In this document: positions 11,293 to 23,475 of the stretch, piece after piece
How the letters are laid out: each line of letters opens with the position of its first letter
Position numbering within the stretch: the first letter of the stretch is position 1
DNA from: Blakeslea trispora
Lineage: Eukaryota > Mucoromycota > Mucoromycetes > Mucorales > Choanephoraceae
NCBI GenBank assembly: GCA_025331445.1
Contig: JAIWNE010000058.1
Location: 141,414 to 205,413, forward strand
Length of the DNA stretch: 64,000 nt
Direction of reading: 5' to 3'
Translations under genes and position numbers: made by a program
Notes under the pieces: model-generated
What the model was told of the DNA's origin: nothing
Database searches by the model: none
The model's input: the letters and a program-made list of their open reading frames with translations, nothing else

Positions 11293-12345
11293 TTAATATT
11301 TTGTGTGACCTCCATGCGCTTTTGCAATTGATTTGCATCTTCGGCTCATACTGCTAACAAGGTTGTTTAGATACCCTGGCGTCAGCTAATACCATTCTTC
11401 TTTCAAAACCCTTTCCAAGTCACTGAGGGTGTTCACTCACTCTCGCGCTCATACAAACGCTTTCTCAGCTGAGCCCAGACATTTTCAATTGGGTTGAGGT
11501 CTGGACTCTGTGATGGTCATCTGTCAAAGGTGTTGGTCATGGTCTTCATCTTGAACCACTTAAAATATGCTCCTACATGACAAGGAGCATTGTATTCTTG
11601 CAATGTGGAGTCAATGTTGATCTTGAATTCTTTTTCGATCCAGGGAAGATAGTAATCAACCAAACATTGGACATAGACTTCTTGATCAATTGATCCATGT
11701 TGCACGACTAGAGGACCAACACCATTTGCATGAAAGCATCCCCATACCATCACAGAACCCAAACCAAACTTGTGAGTACCCTTTATGTGCCTCTCCTCGT
11801 ACCTTTCTCCATCCTTTCTGATTACTCTAGTTCCAGCACTAGCACTCTTAAGGGTAAAGTTGGCCTCATCAGACCAAACTACCTTATCCCAGTCAGCTTT
11901 TGCCCAATTCAACCTCTCTTTGATCCAAGCTAAACGCAATTGTTTGTGCGTCTGCTTCAAAGCAAACTTTTTTGCCGCTACACAAGATTTGAACTTCATA
12001 CGAGTCAATGCATCTCGAAAAGCTGACAAAGAGACCTTCTTGCCTGAACCCAAAAACCGATGATGCTGAGCCTTACTTGACTCAGTAGGTTGACGACGAA
12101 CACTTTGACTAATCGCGTTCAAATCAGTCTGAGAAAAAAGCCCTTTTCTTCCAGTTGATGTTTTAAGAAGAGTGATTTGGGTTTTCTGAAGTCTTTTATG
12201 AGCTGATCGTACAGTTGATTCAGGGAGGTCGAGACTTCTTAAGATTCGGGCAAAGTTTCTTTTGTACAAGAAAGCACCTGCTAATCAACCGTAATCGTAT
12301 TCGGAAAGGTGCTTATTGGCTTCTTTGACAACAGGAGTGGTAGTA
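11293..12345 (-). pseudogene. Tc1/mariner-type transposase, decayed
   Basis: The main open part (12269-11517) includes a helix-turn-helix-like N-terminus and the DDE core. The first catalytic Asp is in VVWSDEANF and the GSVMVWG block is present. The second catalytic Asp of the usual QDNAPCH motif is Tyr (EYNAPCH, codon at 11592-11594). The TGG of the WPSQSPDLNPIENVW block is TGA (11517-11519), after which reading continues with SPDLNPIENVW (third acidic residue, DD34E spacing). A frameshift follows, then a C-terminal tail ending AHGGHTKY and a stop at 11293. N-terminal homology extends to about 12345 with another stop. Dead. The Gypsy-1 insertion (12384) lies just upstream of its N-terminus. 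Confidence 0.85.
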
Positions 12346-12378
12346 GATGTGCTTATTTTATTATTTTTATTGAGAAAA

Positions 12379-12383
12379 AGGGG
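12379..12383. repeat. Gypsy-1 target-site duplication, left
   Basis: AGGGG immediately before the 5' LTR, matching AGGGG at 29785-29789 immediately after the 3' LTR. Confidence 0.85.
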
Positions 12384-12592
12384 TGTTACGCACAGGAATT
12401 TTCCTAGTACTCAATTATTTTCTGACTTCTTTTCGCTGCTTTGAATCCAACTCTGTATTTCCTATTTGATATTTTACCCATTTGACAGCTCCTCTTGATC
12501 TCTTATTACACAACAACCTTATTAGAATCCTTCTCTGACTTTCCATATCATAATGAATAGAACTTTTAGACATGTATTAATAATCCATACAT
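12384..12592 (+). repeat. Gypsy-1 5' LTR, first 209 bp
   Basis: Matches the start of the 3' LTR at 25141, beginning TGTTACGCACAGG. It ends at the insertion site of the CAC element (...ccatacat). The remainder resumes at 16458. Confidence 0.9.
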
Positions 12593-15500
12593 CACCACGG
12601 CGTATAGGAGTTTTAAAAATATTCGAGTGAGCTTTTTCTGATTGAGGTCAATATTCAGCTTTAATAGACATGGTTCTTTTGGCTTTTGAAATGATTAAAG
12701 TGATGGATTTTTTTGTTGAAAGGTAATGTAGAGACTTAAGGGAGGTTATTTTTTTTAATTTGAAGCTGATCTGAAGAGATGAATTGATCTCGGTTTTTTT
12801 TTACATGTCAAAGGCCATAAAATAAATAAAAAGACTAAGAAAAATAATCTGTGAGAAAGAGATTTGGCTGAAAAGGGAAAAAAATAGCAGTGAAAATGAA
12901 GAGACAATCAAATGGGGGGGATCGATTTCAGAATTTATGCAAAAGAAATGTACAAAAAGGGTAAATGGGGGGATAGGCCAAGTGAGGTGAAACAATCTGT
13001 GTAAAAAAATAGAGAGTATGTATGCAAATTTAATTTAAAGGTAAAGAAGAGGTATTTGGAAGGTAATGCTAAAGTAAAGTCAGATAAATGACGAAATGAA
13101 GATAGTAGGCTGAAAGAGAAGAAAAATAAGCATAAGCCATTTAATTATAAAGCCAAAGGCTAAAGAGCCATTTTTTAAATTTTTGTGTAATCATAACAAG
13201 GTGTAGAAAGCTAAAGAAGTGTAAAAAAGTGTAAAAAATAAAATAGCAAGGTTTAGAGAAGGTGTTTGTTATTCATACTTTTAAATTTTAAGATGGTAGT
13301 ACAAGAATTTTACGATCATGACTAAATGTCGATCTTGAGATCTCTCATCACCATCACTGAAGCAACATGAGCACATGGAGAAGGACTCGTTGTTGCTGTA
13401 AGTGTCTTTAAGTCAAATAATGACTGGCAAAATGAATAACAGACATTCCAGCAGTTAGGTAAAATAAAAACTGCACTCATCTTTGTATAAAGTGAGGTGA
13501 GATAGTTTGGGCTATATCAAATCGCATTGTATGAGGGTAAGCAGTACTTAAAAAAGCTGGAAAAGTCAGATGAAGATGTAAGACTATAAATGACAACTTA
13601 AAGAGAAGTCTAAAAAGGAGAAAAGAAGCAAGTGCTACTTTCAAGCATGTCAAAAGGAAAGAAAGAAAAGTAATAACAATCACTACTGAATCACTATCTT
13701 ATCCTCAGTTAATGACTCTCACTAAATAAGGATGGAATGTTTCATTATCACTTTTAAGAACTGCTAGTTTTAAACATTGGAAGTCAATCTTGAGACTAGG
13801 CAAATCAATTGTGTAGACAAAAAACTTCAGATACTCTAAATTAGGTATTTGACTTGATGGTGAATTAGAATGCTTAGTTGAGAAGTCATGAAAGAGGAAC
13901 AGAAGGATCAATGTTAGGCTTTAAATGACTAATCCATTCACTTCTTTTATAGGAACAATTGATAATTTCACATATCCATCGTAAGAGATATCATCAACAG
14001 ATTTCAATACTTATGGTCAATGTTATCAATAAATGGATTCAAAGGGTGTCATAAGAAGTATTTGTGTTAGTGAGCCTTTACAATAAATAAATAATCTTAT
14101 TACATTTGGCATCTGATGTGCCATCCTATTATTATAGTCTATTATATCTCTAACAAGAGCGACACTATATAATAGGGTTGCTCTTGATACATTTTGTTTT
14201 TAAGCTAGTTACTTGTATGTTAAAAAATGGTTCATTGATATACATGTATAATTTTGAGACAGCTTGACGCTTTGCTATCAACTTTTTTATAAATTCTACT
14301 TTGGTATTTCTTTAGGATCCCCTTTACAAAAGCGTTCCTTTAATTGATCACTAATAAGATCTGTTCATGCAAATCCAAGACATTTTCCTTTTCAGTACAA
14401 TTTTAGCCTGAATCTGTCAATGAAATTATACTTTCTTCCCATCACTGCCATATTTCTCATATATACTGGCCTTTTTTTTCAATCCCCCATTTTCTTTTTC
14501 TCTCTTTTTGTTTCATTAAATGCACAGCAAAAGGTAAGCACTTTTATCTCTTTTTTTTATTATAAATACCATATAATCCATTAACATCACTGACTCTTTT
14601 ATTTTACAATAGCTACATGTATATCATCTTATCATGACAGCATCTCAATAACTCTACTACGCTTCTCTTCTATTTCTTTGAATCCTTCAACTCTTCTTCC
14701 GTATATATCTGTTTATCATCAACTTTATATACATTTATACAAACACTCATCATAAGCCCTGATTGACAATCCTTTATCTATGACACCTTCTTCTGCACTA
14801 CTTTTCACCATCTCATCCATGACTTTTTGATCCAAACTGCCTGTTCTCTACCATGTTTCTCAAACTTATACTTCTTTGACTGATATTTGAATACCACCTC
14901 CATTTATGCTGCCTATCTAGATTGATGCCTCTCTTTCAAATTGCTCTTGTCTTAGGTCTTTCGGTTTCTCCATTTGTTTGACTATCTTATTCTTTGCATC
15001 GCATTTACTAACTTGCTCTGTTTGTAGTCATTGCCTTGAAGCCTTTTAACAAACACACATCCAATTGCCTACCATGCTTCCATCCTATGTCTGATTTGTT
15101 CATGTCTACCTTCTTTCTTATGTGCTCATGTGATCTTTCTCTCTAACTGTTGCCACTGGTCATTGTCCTAAATTCAAGAGATACTTTTTTTCTCTGATAT
15201 ACCGTCGTTCAGGGTACTTGGTCTCTTCTCATGTCGCCATCTCTCTACCTCATCTTTAAGAAATGCTCTTTACCTGCCTATTTTCCTTCCACTACTATGG
15301 TCTGTCCTTTTAAAGGTTGCCAAATCTCTTTTTGATTGAACTTGGGGTTCTTTCCAACTTTAATGCTTGTGGGTTTTTTTCTTTTTGTGTCTTCTCGCCT
15401 TTGCTCATGCTTACATGTGTGCTCTATCTCAGATGAGCTTGCCTCATCGCTTTGAATCTCTTTCGTGACAAGTGAAATACCGCTTACAGATTATTTTGAC

Positions 15501-16454
15501 TTGACTGTCTTACCGAATGAACTTCTCTTTATTAACTGTTTACTTCTGACTGTTGCTCTCACTGCTGGCTGGACTCATGAGGTACCTAAGCACAACTAAA
15601 GGACACAACATGCTCATGACAAAGTACATGTGTAAAGGATCGCGTCTCATCTTCATTTTTTTTTGTTTTTTTTAGACTTTCTATGCTATTCACTTTCTTC
15701 CTCTGTTGTTTCTGACTCTTGTGTATACTGGTGACGAGTGATCTCTTACTTGGTGTTGCTCATGACCTTGCATGTTGCTTCAAAATGGCTGTCAAGAAAA
15801 AAAATTACGAAAAAAAAGCCCGGTTAAGGCTGTATATTTTTTCAAGCGCAGCTACTGCAAAGCTTATTGAAGGCTCTAGTCATGGAAATTAATTCATTTC
15901 TGCTTCCTATACTGCTTCTTATGGTTCCAAAAGGTACCTATATCAAAGCCAAGCATGCCAATCTATCTGAGTACACCCGATGCAGCATCCCTATTACAAA
16001 AAAGGACATCTGAGCTACAAATCAGCCTAAAGAAAAACCCATACATAGCATATATTGATTCAAATTAATAAAATCAAAGAAGCTCAATTTGCCCATAATA
16101 CTTAAATAATCCAATCGTATGCCAAGCTTATCCGAAGATTAAAGCGATACGATTAGCCCATTTATCGCTTATACTTCTAAAACTTGTTAAATCATCATTA
16201 CTATATACTCTAAAGGCCATTTGTCACTATAACTCCCCTTTGAGACCTAAGTTAGATATGATTCGACTATAAACAACTCTTATTTAAAGTAATTCGCGAA
16301 AGGGTTTTGCCTTTCAACAAAAAATGTCAGAATCTGACAAAATATCATGTCAGATTGCTTAAAAAACCTTAAACCGCCTTAATTGAATTTCAAGGTTTAC
16401 GTGTCAGAACCTGACAAAAAATAATGTAATTTCAACATCTTTTAAGCCGTGGTG
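12593..16454. mobile_element. 3.86-kb non-autonomous element with CACCACGGC termini
   Basis: Inserted in the 5' LTR of Gypsy-1. It starts CACCACGGC and ends GCCGTGGTG. The 3-bp target CAT is duplicated (12590-12592 and 16455-16457), as judged from the uninterrupted 3' LTR. CAC...GTG ends plus a 3-bp duplication recall CACTA elements, but no transposase is present. Near the right end TGTCAGA..TGACA motifs recur (about 16325-16410). Its core (about 14020-16285) is homologous to 50310-52600. The core contains a TATA-like site (about 14458), a pyrimidine-rich tract and a conserved intron-like segment on the plus strand, and decayed lysine/glutamate-rich open reading on the minus strand. Function unknown. 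Confidence 0.75.
14534..14612 (+). other. Conserved intron-like segment in the CAC element core
   Basis: GTAAGCACTTTTATCT at the 5' side and TTTACAATAG at the 3' side, flanked by ATGCACAGCAAAAG and CTACATG. The paralogous copy at about 50814-50905 keeps both splice-like sites and both flanks although the middle differs. That pattern suggests plus-strand transcription. No long frame follows the junction. Confidence 0.4.
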
Positions 16455-16457
16455 CAT

Positions 16458-16848
16458 GATGACTCATTAATCTGACTATTTAAATTATTAGTTTGCAAGT
16501 CCAACATGACTTCTTTTAGAATAGTATATAAACTCTTTCATCTTCTCTTATTGATAAACTCAACTATTATCTCTCTTATTTACTTTACGCTTGGTTGTAG
16601 ATTGACATATTCACTACCTAAATCCACATATTGTTATTAGTTCCCTTGATACTTATTACAGATCATTGTATTCATATATTACATCTCTTCTTTTATATTA
16701 CTTTATTCTCTTTACTTTACTTATATCTCTAGTCGGACAACTTAAAACCTGGTGCTCATTACTTATAACCTTGCTGCCTGATCGCTCTGTTATATCTATT
16801 TGTTCTCCTTCTCAAATTACTGCAAAAACTATCCTTTGTCCTGTAACA
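16458..16848 (+). repeat. Gypsy-1 5' LTR, remaining 391 bp
   Basis: Continues the LTR from gatgactcat to the terminal CCTGTAACA. It contains a TATA-like AGTATATAAA (about 16523) that probably drives the element. With the first part it totals 600 bp. Confidence 0.9.
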
Positions 16849-16852
16849 TATT

Positions 16853-16870
16853 TGGTGCTCATTACAGGGG
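16853..16870 (+). promoter_or_regulatory. Candidate primer-binding site of Gypsy-1
   Basis: TGGTGCTCATTACAGGG begins four bases after the 5' LTR; TGG is the expected complement of a tRNA CCA end. The tRNA was not identified. Confidence 0.45.
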
Positions 16871-17036
16871 TTCTCTTATTCAAATCTACAAATCTCTTTA
16901 CTGTTTCTCTCTCTGGTTTACTCTTTGGTTAAATCTCTCTCTGGTTTATTACTCTCTGGTTTATTACTCTCCGGTTTTCTCTCTTTTGGTTTATTTCTCT
17001 CTATATTTCTGAACTTACTGTGTTGGTTACTTTACT

Positions 17037-18224
17037 ATGACTTCTACTACTGATGCTAACGCTTACTCTGGCTTCCGTCCTCGTCTCATTGAATTCCATG
17101 GCTATGAAGGCGAAGACTTCAGACACTTCAGACACACTCTGGACACTTTCTTCTCTATTTGTGGCATTAATTCTGGTCACCGTAAGTTAACTATTCTGGT
17201 TTCCCAACTTCGTCGTGCTGCTTCCACTTTCTATTCAAGATATCTCAAGACTGTGCAGGCTACTAATCCCGAGGCGTTACCCACTTATGAAGATGCTATC
17301 AATGTATTACAAGATAAATACATTACTCCCGCTTTGGTCCAGCGCTTTGAACTCGCTTTTAATGATATGGTACAAGGTGCAAATGAATCTCCTCAATTAT
17401 TTTTATCAAGACTCTATGAAGCTGCTGAACTCGCTGAAATAGATGATGATAATATGATTCATAGTCGTTTCCGTGCTGGTCTTCTCCGCCCTATCCGTGT
17501 CTTCTGTATTGAATGCTCCTCCAAGACTTTTGATGACTGGGTTAATCATGCTGATGGCTGGTGGAACGCTCATAAGCCGGTTGATGTCAATTTGGTTGAT
17601 AATCCTTTCATCGCTTCTGGTACCGCTCCTGACAACGCTCCTCACTCTATGGTTGACGCAGTTAAGTATCCCAATCTGGAAGGCCAAGTCTACAAGAATT
17701 TCAAAGCAACAATGTATGCAGGTAAGGATGGGTTTAGAGGTAAAAGGATGCCAGTCCAAGAGGAGAAGATGGTGAACCGTCGGGGTGTTGACACTATGGG
17801 TTCAGAAGTCGAACAGCTCGCTGCTAGACTGAAGAATTTGGAGTTGCACCACATGGGACAGCTATTCGAATCCGAAGGGGCGAGATCTGTTACTCCTAAC
17901 TATACGTCCTATCGCTCCCAAGACTTCTCGGAAGCAGACACTGTGAATCTCATTAAAGATACTATCAAGAATGAACTACGTACAAATGGTTCTGGTCCCA
18001 TCGTTCCGATCGTCACCCTCAAGGTCGTTATGATGATGCCCGCGTTCAAGATGGTTACAACTCAAGATACAACAATCGCCGTCGTTACAATGGCAATTAC
18101 TCTCAAGGAAATTACAATGGTGGTTATCAAGACAACTCAAGACGCCCTGACTTCTTTGACAATGACTATGCTAGCCCTGGTGAAGGTTACTACCCCAACA
18201 AGCGTAACAATCAACATGGCCTGA
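17037..18224 (+). pseudogene. gag: Gypsy-1 gag
   Basis: Starts at the first ATG after the leader (MTSTTDANAYSGFRPRLIEF). It shows a retrotransposon Gag capsid-like region: HTLDTFFSICGI near residue 37, FYSRYL, SPQLFLSRLYEAAELA, and FDDWVNHADGWW. From about 18005 the annotated frame becomes Thr/Met/Val-rich, while an adjacent frame is rich in Arg, Gly, Asn and Tyr (RYNNRRRYNGNYSQGNY), typical of the nucleic-acid-binding end of Gag. A frameshift there is therefore likely and the 395-aa product is probably not the original one. Confidence 0.75.
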
Positions 18225-18299
18225 TGCATCTATTCACTCTAAAAATGGTTCTGGTTCAAAAAACTAGATCGGACAATTGCTAACTCTGATAATGGTCAA

Positions 18300-18851
18300 T
18301 TGTCTATGAATCAAACAAAACCCATTAAATCTATGAACTATATTGATAATCAAGATCATTATGATCTCTATGCTGCAAGACTCTCAAAACCTCCTACCGT
18401 ATCTGACTCATCTACTCTAATGGCTAAGGATACCAAGGCTAAACGTGTAACCAAGACTATAAAAGGGAAAGAAAAGGCTGATGAAATGAAACGTGGTGTA
18501 ATCAAGGCTGCAAAACACTCTGAAGCTCAGATTCAACCTCCTCAGGGTCCTACTTCTTTTACTAGCGCCGCTCCTCTCACTGACATCTATGAACCAATGA
18601 TGGATGTGACACCTTCTCTACCTATTGCTCAAGTACCTAGTCCTGCTACTGCTGTCTCCTCTACTGTTAAACGTCGAAAGTCTACTTCTACTGTTCCTGA
18701 TCCCTCTCTCACTTATGACATTGTAGAAGATATTTTGAAATCTAAGGCTAATATTGATGTCGGTGATTTATTAGTTGCATCGCCGCGACTGAAGCGTCAA
18801 TTCATCAAGGCTTGTAGAATGAAAGGAAGACGTTCTGTTACATTCTCTTAA
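18300..18851 (+). pseudogene. Gypsy-1 gag/pol linker segment
   Basis: A 183-aa open stretch between gag and protease, rich in Ser, Thr, Pro and Lys, with no catalytic motif. Position and composition fit a low-complexity linker of the Gag-Pol polyprotein. It ends with TAA at 18849-18851, about 75 nt before the protease frame (same reading frame), so a stop separates the two. Confidence 0.5.
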
Positions 18852-18926
18852 CCACCTGTTACTCAAGGCTCCTCTTCGGCTAAACTAGCTTTCGTTGGAA
18901 AGACTGGTGAACCTGATACTACTGCT

Positions 18927-19349
18927 ATGTACTCTGACTTCTTTGTGAAAGGTCAAAAGATTCCTGTTATCATCGACACTGGTGCTGCCCGAACTTGTAT
19001 GTCTAAAGAATTAGCTGACAAACTTTCACTTGACATTGATGCTCCCTCTAATACGGTGCTTACTATGGGTAACGGTGTGAAACAGCCGGCTCTCGGTCTA
19101 ATATTTGATGTGCCTATTAGTGCTGGTGGACAAGTCACTATTCCCGCTACTGTTGAAGTGTTACCTACATTACCTTCTCACTTACTAATTGGTACTGATT
19201 TTATGGCGAAAGGACATGCTCGAATTAGTCTGGAATCCAACACTATCAAATACGGTACAAGAACGTTAAAGCTGAAGTCCCTGTTGCTTATGTTAGAAAA
19301 ACCAAGGAAGGAAAAACTATCAAGCCTACTCCACCGGTTGTGTCGCTGA
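18927..19349 (+). pseudogene. Gypsy-1 aspartic protease
   Basis: Retropepsin-like domain: IPVIIDTGAARTCMS carries the catalytic DTGA at about residue 17, and HLLIGTDFM near residue 89 is the usual second conserved block. It cleaves the Gag-Pol polyprotein in related elements. The frame breaks at about 19349, and the following 700 nt hold only short pieces rich in Asp/Ser repeats (GATGACTCTGATG-type). Confidence 0.75.
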
Positions 19350-20043
19350 AAAAATGCTTACTCATTGGAAGGTGCTAAGAAGAAGACCATTGCTTCTGAA
19401 CCCGACTCTGATGACTCTGATGCTGATACCGATGACTCTATTACTCTGATGAAGAAGAATACACTATGAAATAATGATGCTATCCCGAACTCTGATGACT
19501 CTGATGATCTGACTATGAACAAACTCTGAATACTGTGAACCTCACGGTAGAACAATCCACAGGTTCGATGAACAAGACTCCGCTCCTATTTCTATCACTA
19601 AGATACCTGGTGATGACGAAGACTATACTATTAAAACTGATCAAGCATTACTATTGGTCCACGAACGGTGCATACTACCTCTTTAACAAGTTATTACAAG
19701 TTCTTTGCTCAAGATATCCCTACGACTAAGTACTACTTTACCCCTATGGTCTCGGATAACTTTTTGAATACACATGCTGGAATCTCATTTTATATACATG
19801 TTGGTTTTGTTGACGTCGACTTCTGCATCCGTAACAACTCTGACTCTGATCTTATCATCGAGAAATCTTTGGTACTAGGAATACTTGAATGCTTTCGAAA
19901 AACAGATTATCAAAAATTTAACTCGTATTGCATTCCTGATTCTATTGGAACTCACGTTAATCCTCATCTTGTCGCTCACGTCACTACGCTTCATAATGTT
20001 GATATTACATCCTCTTAGAAGATGAACAAGAGTAGATCCTGAA

Positions 20044-21479
20044 TTGCGAAAGCTGATCAATATTGACGGAACGCCTGAGCTCTTGAGGTCCAGGTTTCTT
20101 AAACTGTTGAATCGGTATCGTGATATCTTTGATTGGCACAATGATAGTATGGGTGAAATCACTATCTCTTCTCATGAAATACGGCTCCAACCTGGTTCTG
20201 TCCCCAAGAAAGTTCGTCCTTACCGTTTGTCTCCTCAGGAAAGTGAATCTCTCAAGAAAGAACTAGACAAGATGCTCAAGCTTGGTATTATCTCTGAAAC
20301 TAAGTACTCTGACTGGGCAAGTCCTATTATTATGATCCCAAAGAAAGACAAGACTTATCGTTTGGTTGTTGATTATCGATATCTCAATTCCTGTACAGTT
20401 CGTCTATCTCAGAATCTACCTCGAATTGATGATCTAATTGATACTCTTGGAAAGGCCAATTTATTCTCTCAAGTTGATATGCGTGCTGGTTTTCATCAAA
20501 TGCCTTTGGATCAATCCTCTCGCCACTTAACAAATTTTGTATGCAAGTTTGGTAGCTACTCTTATAATCGATTACCTATGGGCTAGTCAATGCTCCTAGT
20601 GATTTTATGAAAATGGTTGAAATCTGTTTCCACTCTTTGCTGAACAAATGTGTGATTGCCTACTTGGATGATGTTACTACTTATACCTCTACTACTGCTG
20701 AAGACCATTTGGAAGCTATTGCCAAAACTTTCGAATGCTGTGAAAAAGGTGGACTCAAGCTCAATCCTTCTAAATGCTCATTCTTTGCTGACAAGATTAA
20801 CTTTCTCGGTTATGTTATTACTTCCAAAGGTGTTGAGCAAAGTACTACTATCACTGACAAGATTACTTCATATCCTGTACCTACTCTCAAGAAACAAATC
20901 AAGAGTTTCGTGTCTCTGGCTTCATACTATCGACGCTTTATTGAAAACTTTGCAAAGATCTCTCGTCCTCTACACGATCTTACCAAAGACAATATGCCAG
21001 AAAAAGTTGAATGGACTGATAAAGCCAATGAATCATTTCATCTTCTCAAACAAAAACTGGTAGAAGCTCCTGTACTCCTGATCCCTGACTTTGACAAACC
21101 TTTCTACATCTTATGTGATGCCTCTATTGATGGTCTTGGAAGTATATTATCCCAAAAAGATGAAGACGGTTATGAACATCCGGTTATCTATGCAAGTCGC
21201 TCTACTACTAAAGGTGAACGTAACTATGGTATTAGCAAACTAGAACTCTGTGCTGTCGTTTGGTCCCTCAAGATATTCAGGCCCTATGTCCTCGGTAATA
21301 AGTGTACTGTTACTGTCATAAGTGATCATGCCGCCCTTAACGGATTACTAAAAACAAAAAACCCTTCTGGTATTATTGCATGTTGGTTACAAGCTATCGC
21401 CGAATATGACTTCAAGATCGAATACCGCCCTGGCAAGAAACATAATGGTCCTGACTTTCTGTCTCGTCTTGGCTATTAA
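20044..21479 (+). pseudogene. pol: Gypsy-1 reverse transcriptase and RNase H, one-base deletion
   Basis: The first piece (20044-20586) has RT blocks SDWASPIIMIPKKD, RLVVDYRYLN and FSQVDMRAGFHQMPL (first catalytic Asp), ending at LPMG. One T is missing at about 20585 (GGCTAG where GGCTTAG would keep frame), giving TAG. The second piece (20607-21479) resumes with IAYLDDVTTYT (catalytic DD), SYYRRFIENFAKISRPL, then RNase H with FYILCDASIDGLGS and the terminal GKKHNGPDFLSRL. All catalytic acids seen are retained, so the deletion is the main lesion. Confidence 0.85.
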
Positions 21480-21496
21480 TATCTTCACATACTTAT

Positions 21497-21680
21497 CCGA
21501 CCAATACCGCTAATGTCATAAAACTTTGTCGTTATCGACCATCCGCTAACGTCGTTAAACTTTGTCGTATATGACCAGTAATCTGCTAAAGTCATTAAAC
21601 TTTGTCAATGATCGACCAACTTCACAAACGTCGTTTAAAACTTTGTTGTCATCTGACCAGTGGAAGTGATGTCGTTAAAA
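21497..21680 (+). repeat. Degenerate tandem repeat, about 40-bp unit, five copies
   Basis: Units of 37-42 bp share the pattern GACCA...(C)GCTAA(C/T)GTC(G/A)TTAAACTTTGTCG. They lie between RNase H and integrase of Gypsy-1, where no frame is open. They may act as a spacer or RNA structure, or may be expansion debris. Confidence 0.7.
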
Positions 21681-21953
21681 GCTCTTACTAGACCAAGCTG
21701 TGTTGAAGTCTCAAAAAGCTCATTGTTATTGATTACTCATGGAAAAGCCAAAAACAATTCAAAATCCTACAAAAGACTCGGAAAAACAATCTCAAGCCTA
21801 GAAACAATATATCTCTCATTTATTGTTGTAATAAAAATTTGCCAAAATCCAAAAATAGTACCCATTTTGCCCAAAACATCTAAATGCCAATTTATAATCC
21901 TTGTCTGTGAATCAATACAATTATACCTAAAATTATCCCACTTATTTGCTACT

Positions 21954-23269
21954 ATGGAAGAAACTACAATTACTTTGATCAAGAACTACCTGACTACTAT
22001 GGAATATCCGCCTGGTATTAGCAAGAAAGATGAAGCCTATCTTAAGAAGAATTCGTACAAGTTTATCATCCACAATAACATCTTGTATCGATTTAATCCT
22101 GAAGTCAACTCTGGTTTGAAGAAAGTGCTAACTCCGAATGAAGCAAAGGAAGCAATTATTATGTATCATCATCATCCTTTGGGAGGACACTTTGCCTATT
22201 CAAACACGCTTCACAAAATATCTCAAAAGTATTATTGGGATAACATGTCAAGATCCATCATGGAATTTATCAAGGAATGCCCTCAATGTCAACTCCAAGG
22301 AAGCAAGATCAAATCCGAGAGGTTACACCCGATTCCTGTTTCAAGTCCTGCTAAACCCTTTGACCGTGTATCCATTGATGTCAAGCATGTGTCCACTTCC
22401 CGAATTGGTTCAAGATATATTATTGTTGGTATTGACTATCTGACGAAGTATGTAGAAGTTAGAGCCTTACAGTTTCAAACAACTTCTGATGTTGCCCTGT
22501 TTATATATGAAGATATCATCTGCAGACATGGTTGCCCTCGTTTCATACACACTGACAATGGTAAACCGATGATTTCAGAACTTATTAAGCAAGTATGCCG
22601 ACAATACAATATTGTACACAAGACTATTACTCCCTACAACAGCCAAAGTCAAGGTTGGTTGAAAGGTTTAACCGTGTTATTGATCAAGTACTCCAACGAA
22701 GAGATCCTTCTCAAAAGAAAGACTGGGATATGTATCTACAAGCTACTCTATTTGCCTACAGAACTATCAAGCAAGAAAGTACCAAGTATTCTCCTTTCTA
22801 CATGATGTATGGATATGAATCGTCGACTCCGTTTGATAACAATCATCGATTATACAATCCAAAAGATGCAAGCTTTGACTTCGAACTGACTATCCGCACT
22901 TCTCAGCAAATCTTATATCTTAACCGTATCCGTGAACAAGCTATCAAGAACATTGAAACTTCTCAAAAGAATCAAATAAAAAGAATTGACAAGACCCTCC
23001 TGGAAACGACAAGAACTCTAAAACCGCCTTTCAAACTTGGTGACCGTGTACTTCTCTATAAAGATTATCGTTCTACTTCTTGGAGCGGAAAAATCGAAAC
23101 TACTTGGGAAGGTCCTTATATTATTCAACATCTACTTGGAAAATCTACTTATCATATCAAGTCCGCTGATCCAGATGATACTCTCTTGAAACGTGTCCAT
23201 GGTAATCGACTTAAAATTTATGTTGATAGCCACTCCAAATGGAATCAAATCACCCGAACCTTTATCTGA
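21954..23269 (+). pseudogene. Gypsy-1 integrase, one-base deletion
   Basis: HHCC zinc domain: HHHPLGGHFAYSNTLH ... CPQCQLQG. DDE core: Asp in VSIDVKHV, Asp in FIHTDNGKP, and Glu in LVERFN. The Glu is in a different frame (22595-23269) because one base is missing near 22652 within SQG|LVERF. A C-terminal GPY/F-like segment, TWEGPYIIQHLLGKSTYHI, ends the protein; no chromodomain follows. The start is placed at the ATG of MEETTITLIKNYL because upstream sequence in the same frame is low complexity. Confidence 0.85.
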
Positions 23270-23374
23270 TTACTCATTGTTATATTTACTTCAAAATTTT
23301 ATTTGTGATACCTGTCAAAAAAAAAGAAAAATCAAAAAAAAAAAGCTGTAGTTCAAAAAAATTCAAAAAAATAG

Positions 23375-23382
23375 TATATAAA
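23375..23382 (+). promoter_or_regulatory. TATA box of the extra ORF in Gypsy-1
   Basis: TATATAAA about 95 bp upstream of the ATG at 23476, followed by a C/T-rich stretch with repeated CTTACACAC. This is a typical fungal core promoter layout, unusual inside an LTR element. Confidence 0.5.
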
Positions 23383-23475
23383 GACAGTATTTATCCAACA
23401 TTTACCAAACTTCATTCATTCTTTGAACTACCTTTCTCTCCCCTTACTTACACACTTACACACGCACTTATAAAA

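Noticed and set aside
21480..21680. Tandem repeat considered as a CRISPR array
   Set aside because: Unit length varies, there are no unique spacers between constant repeats, and it lies in a eukaryotic retroelement.
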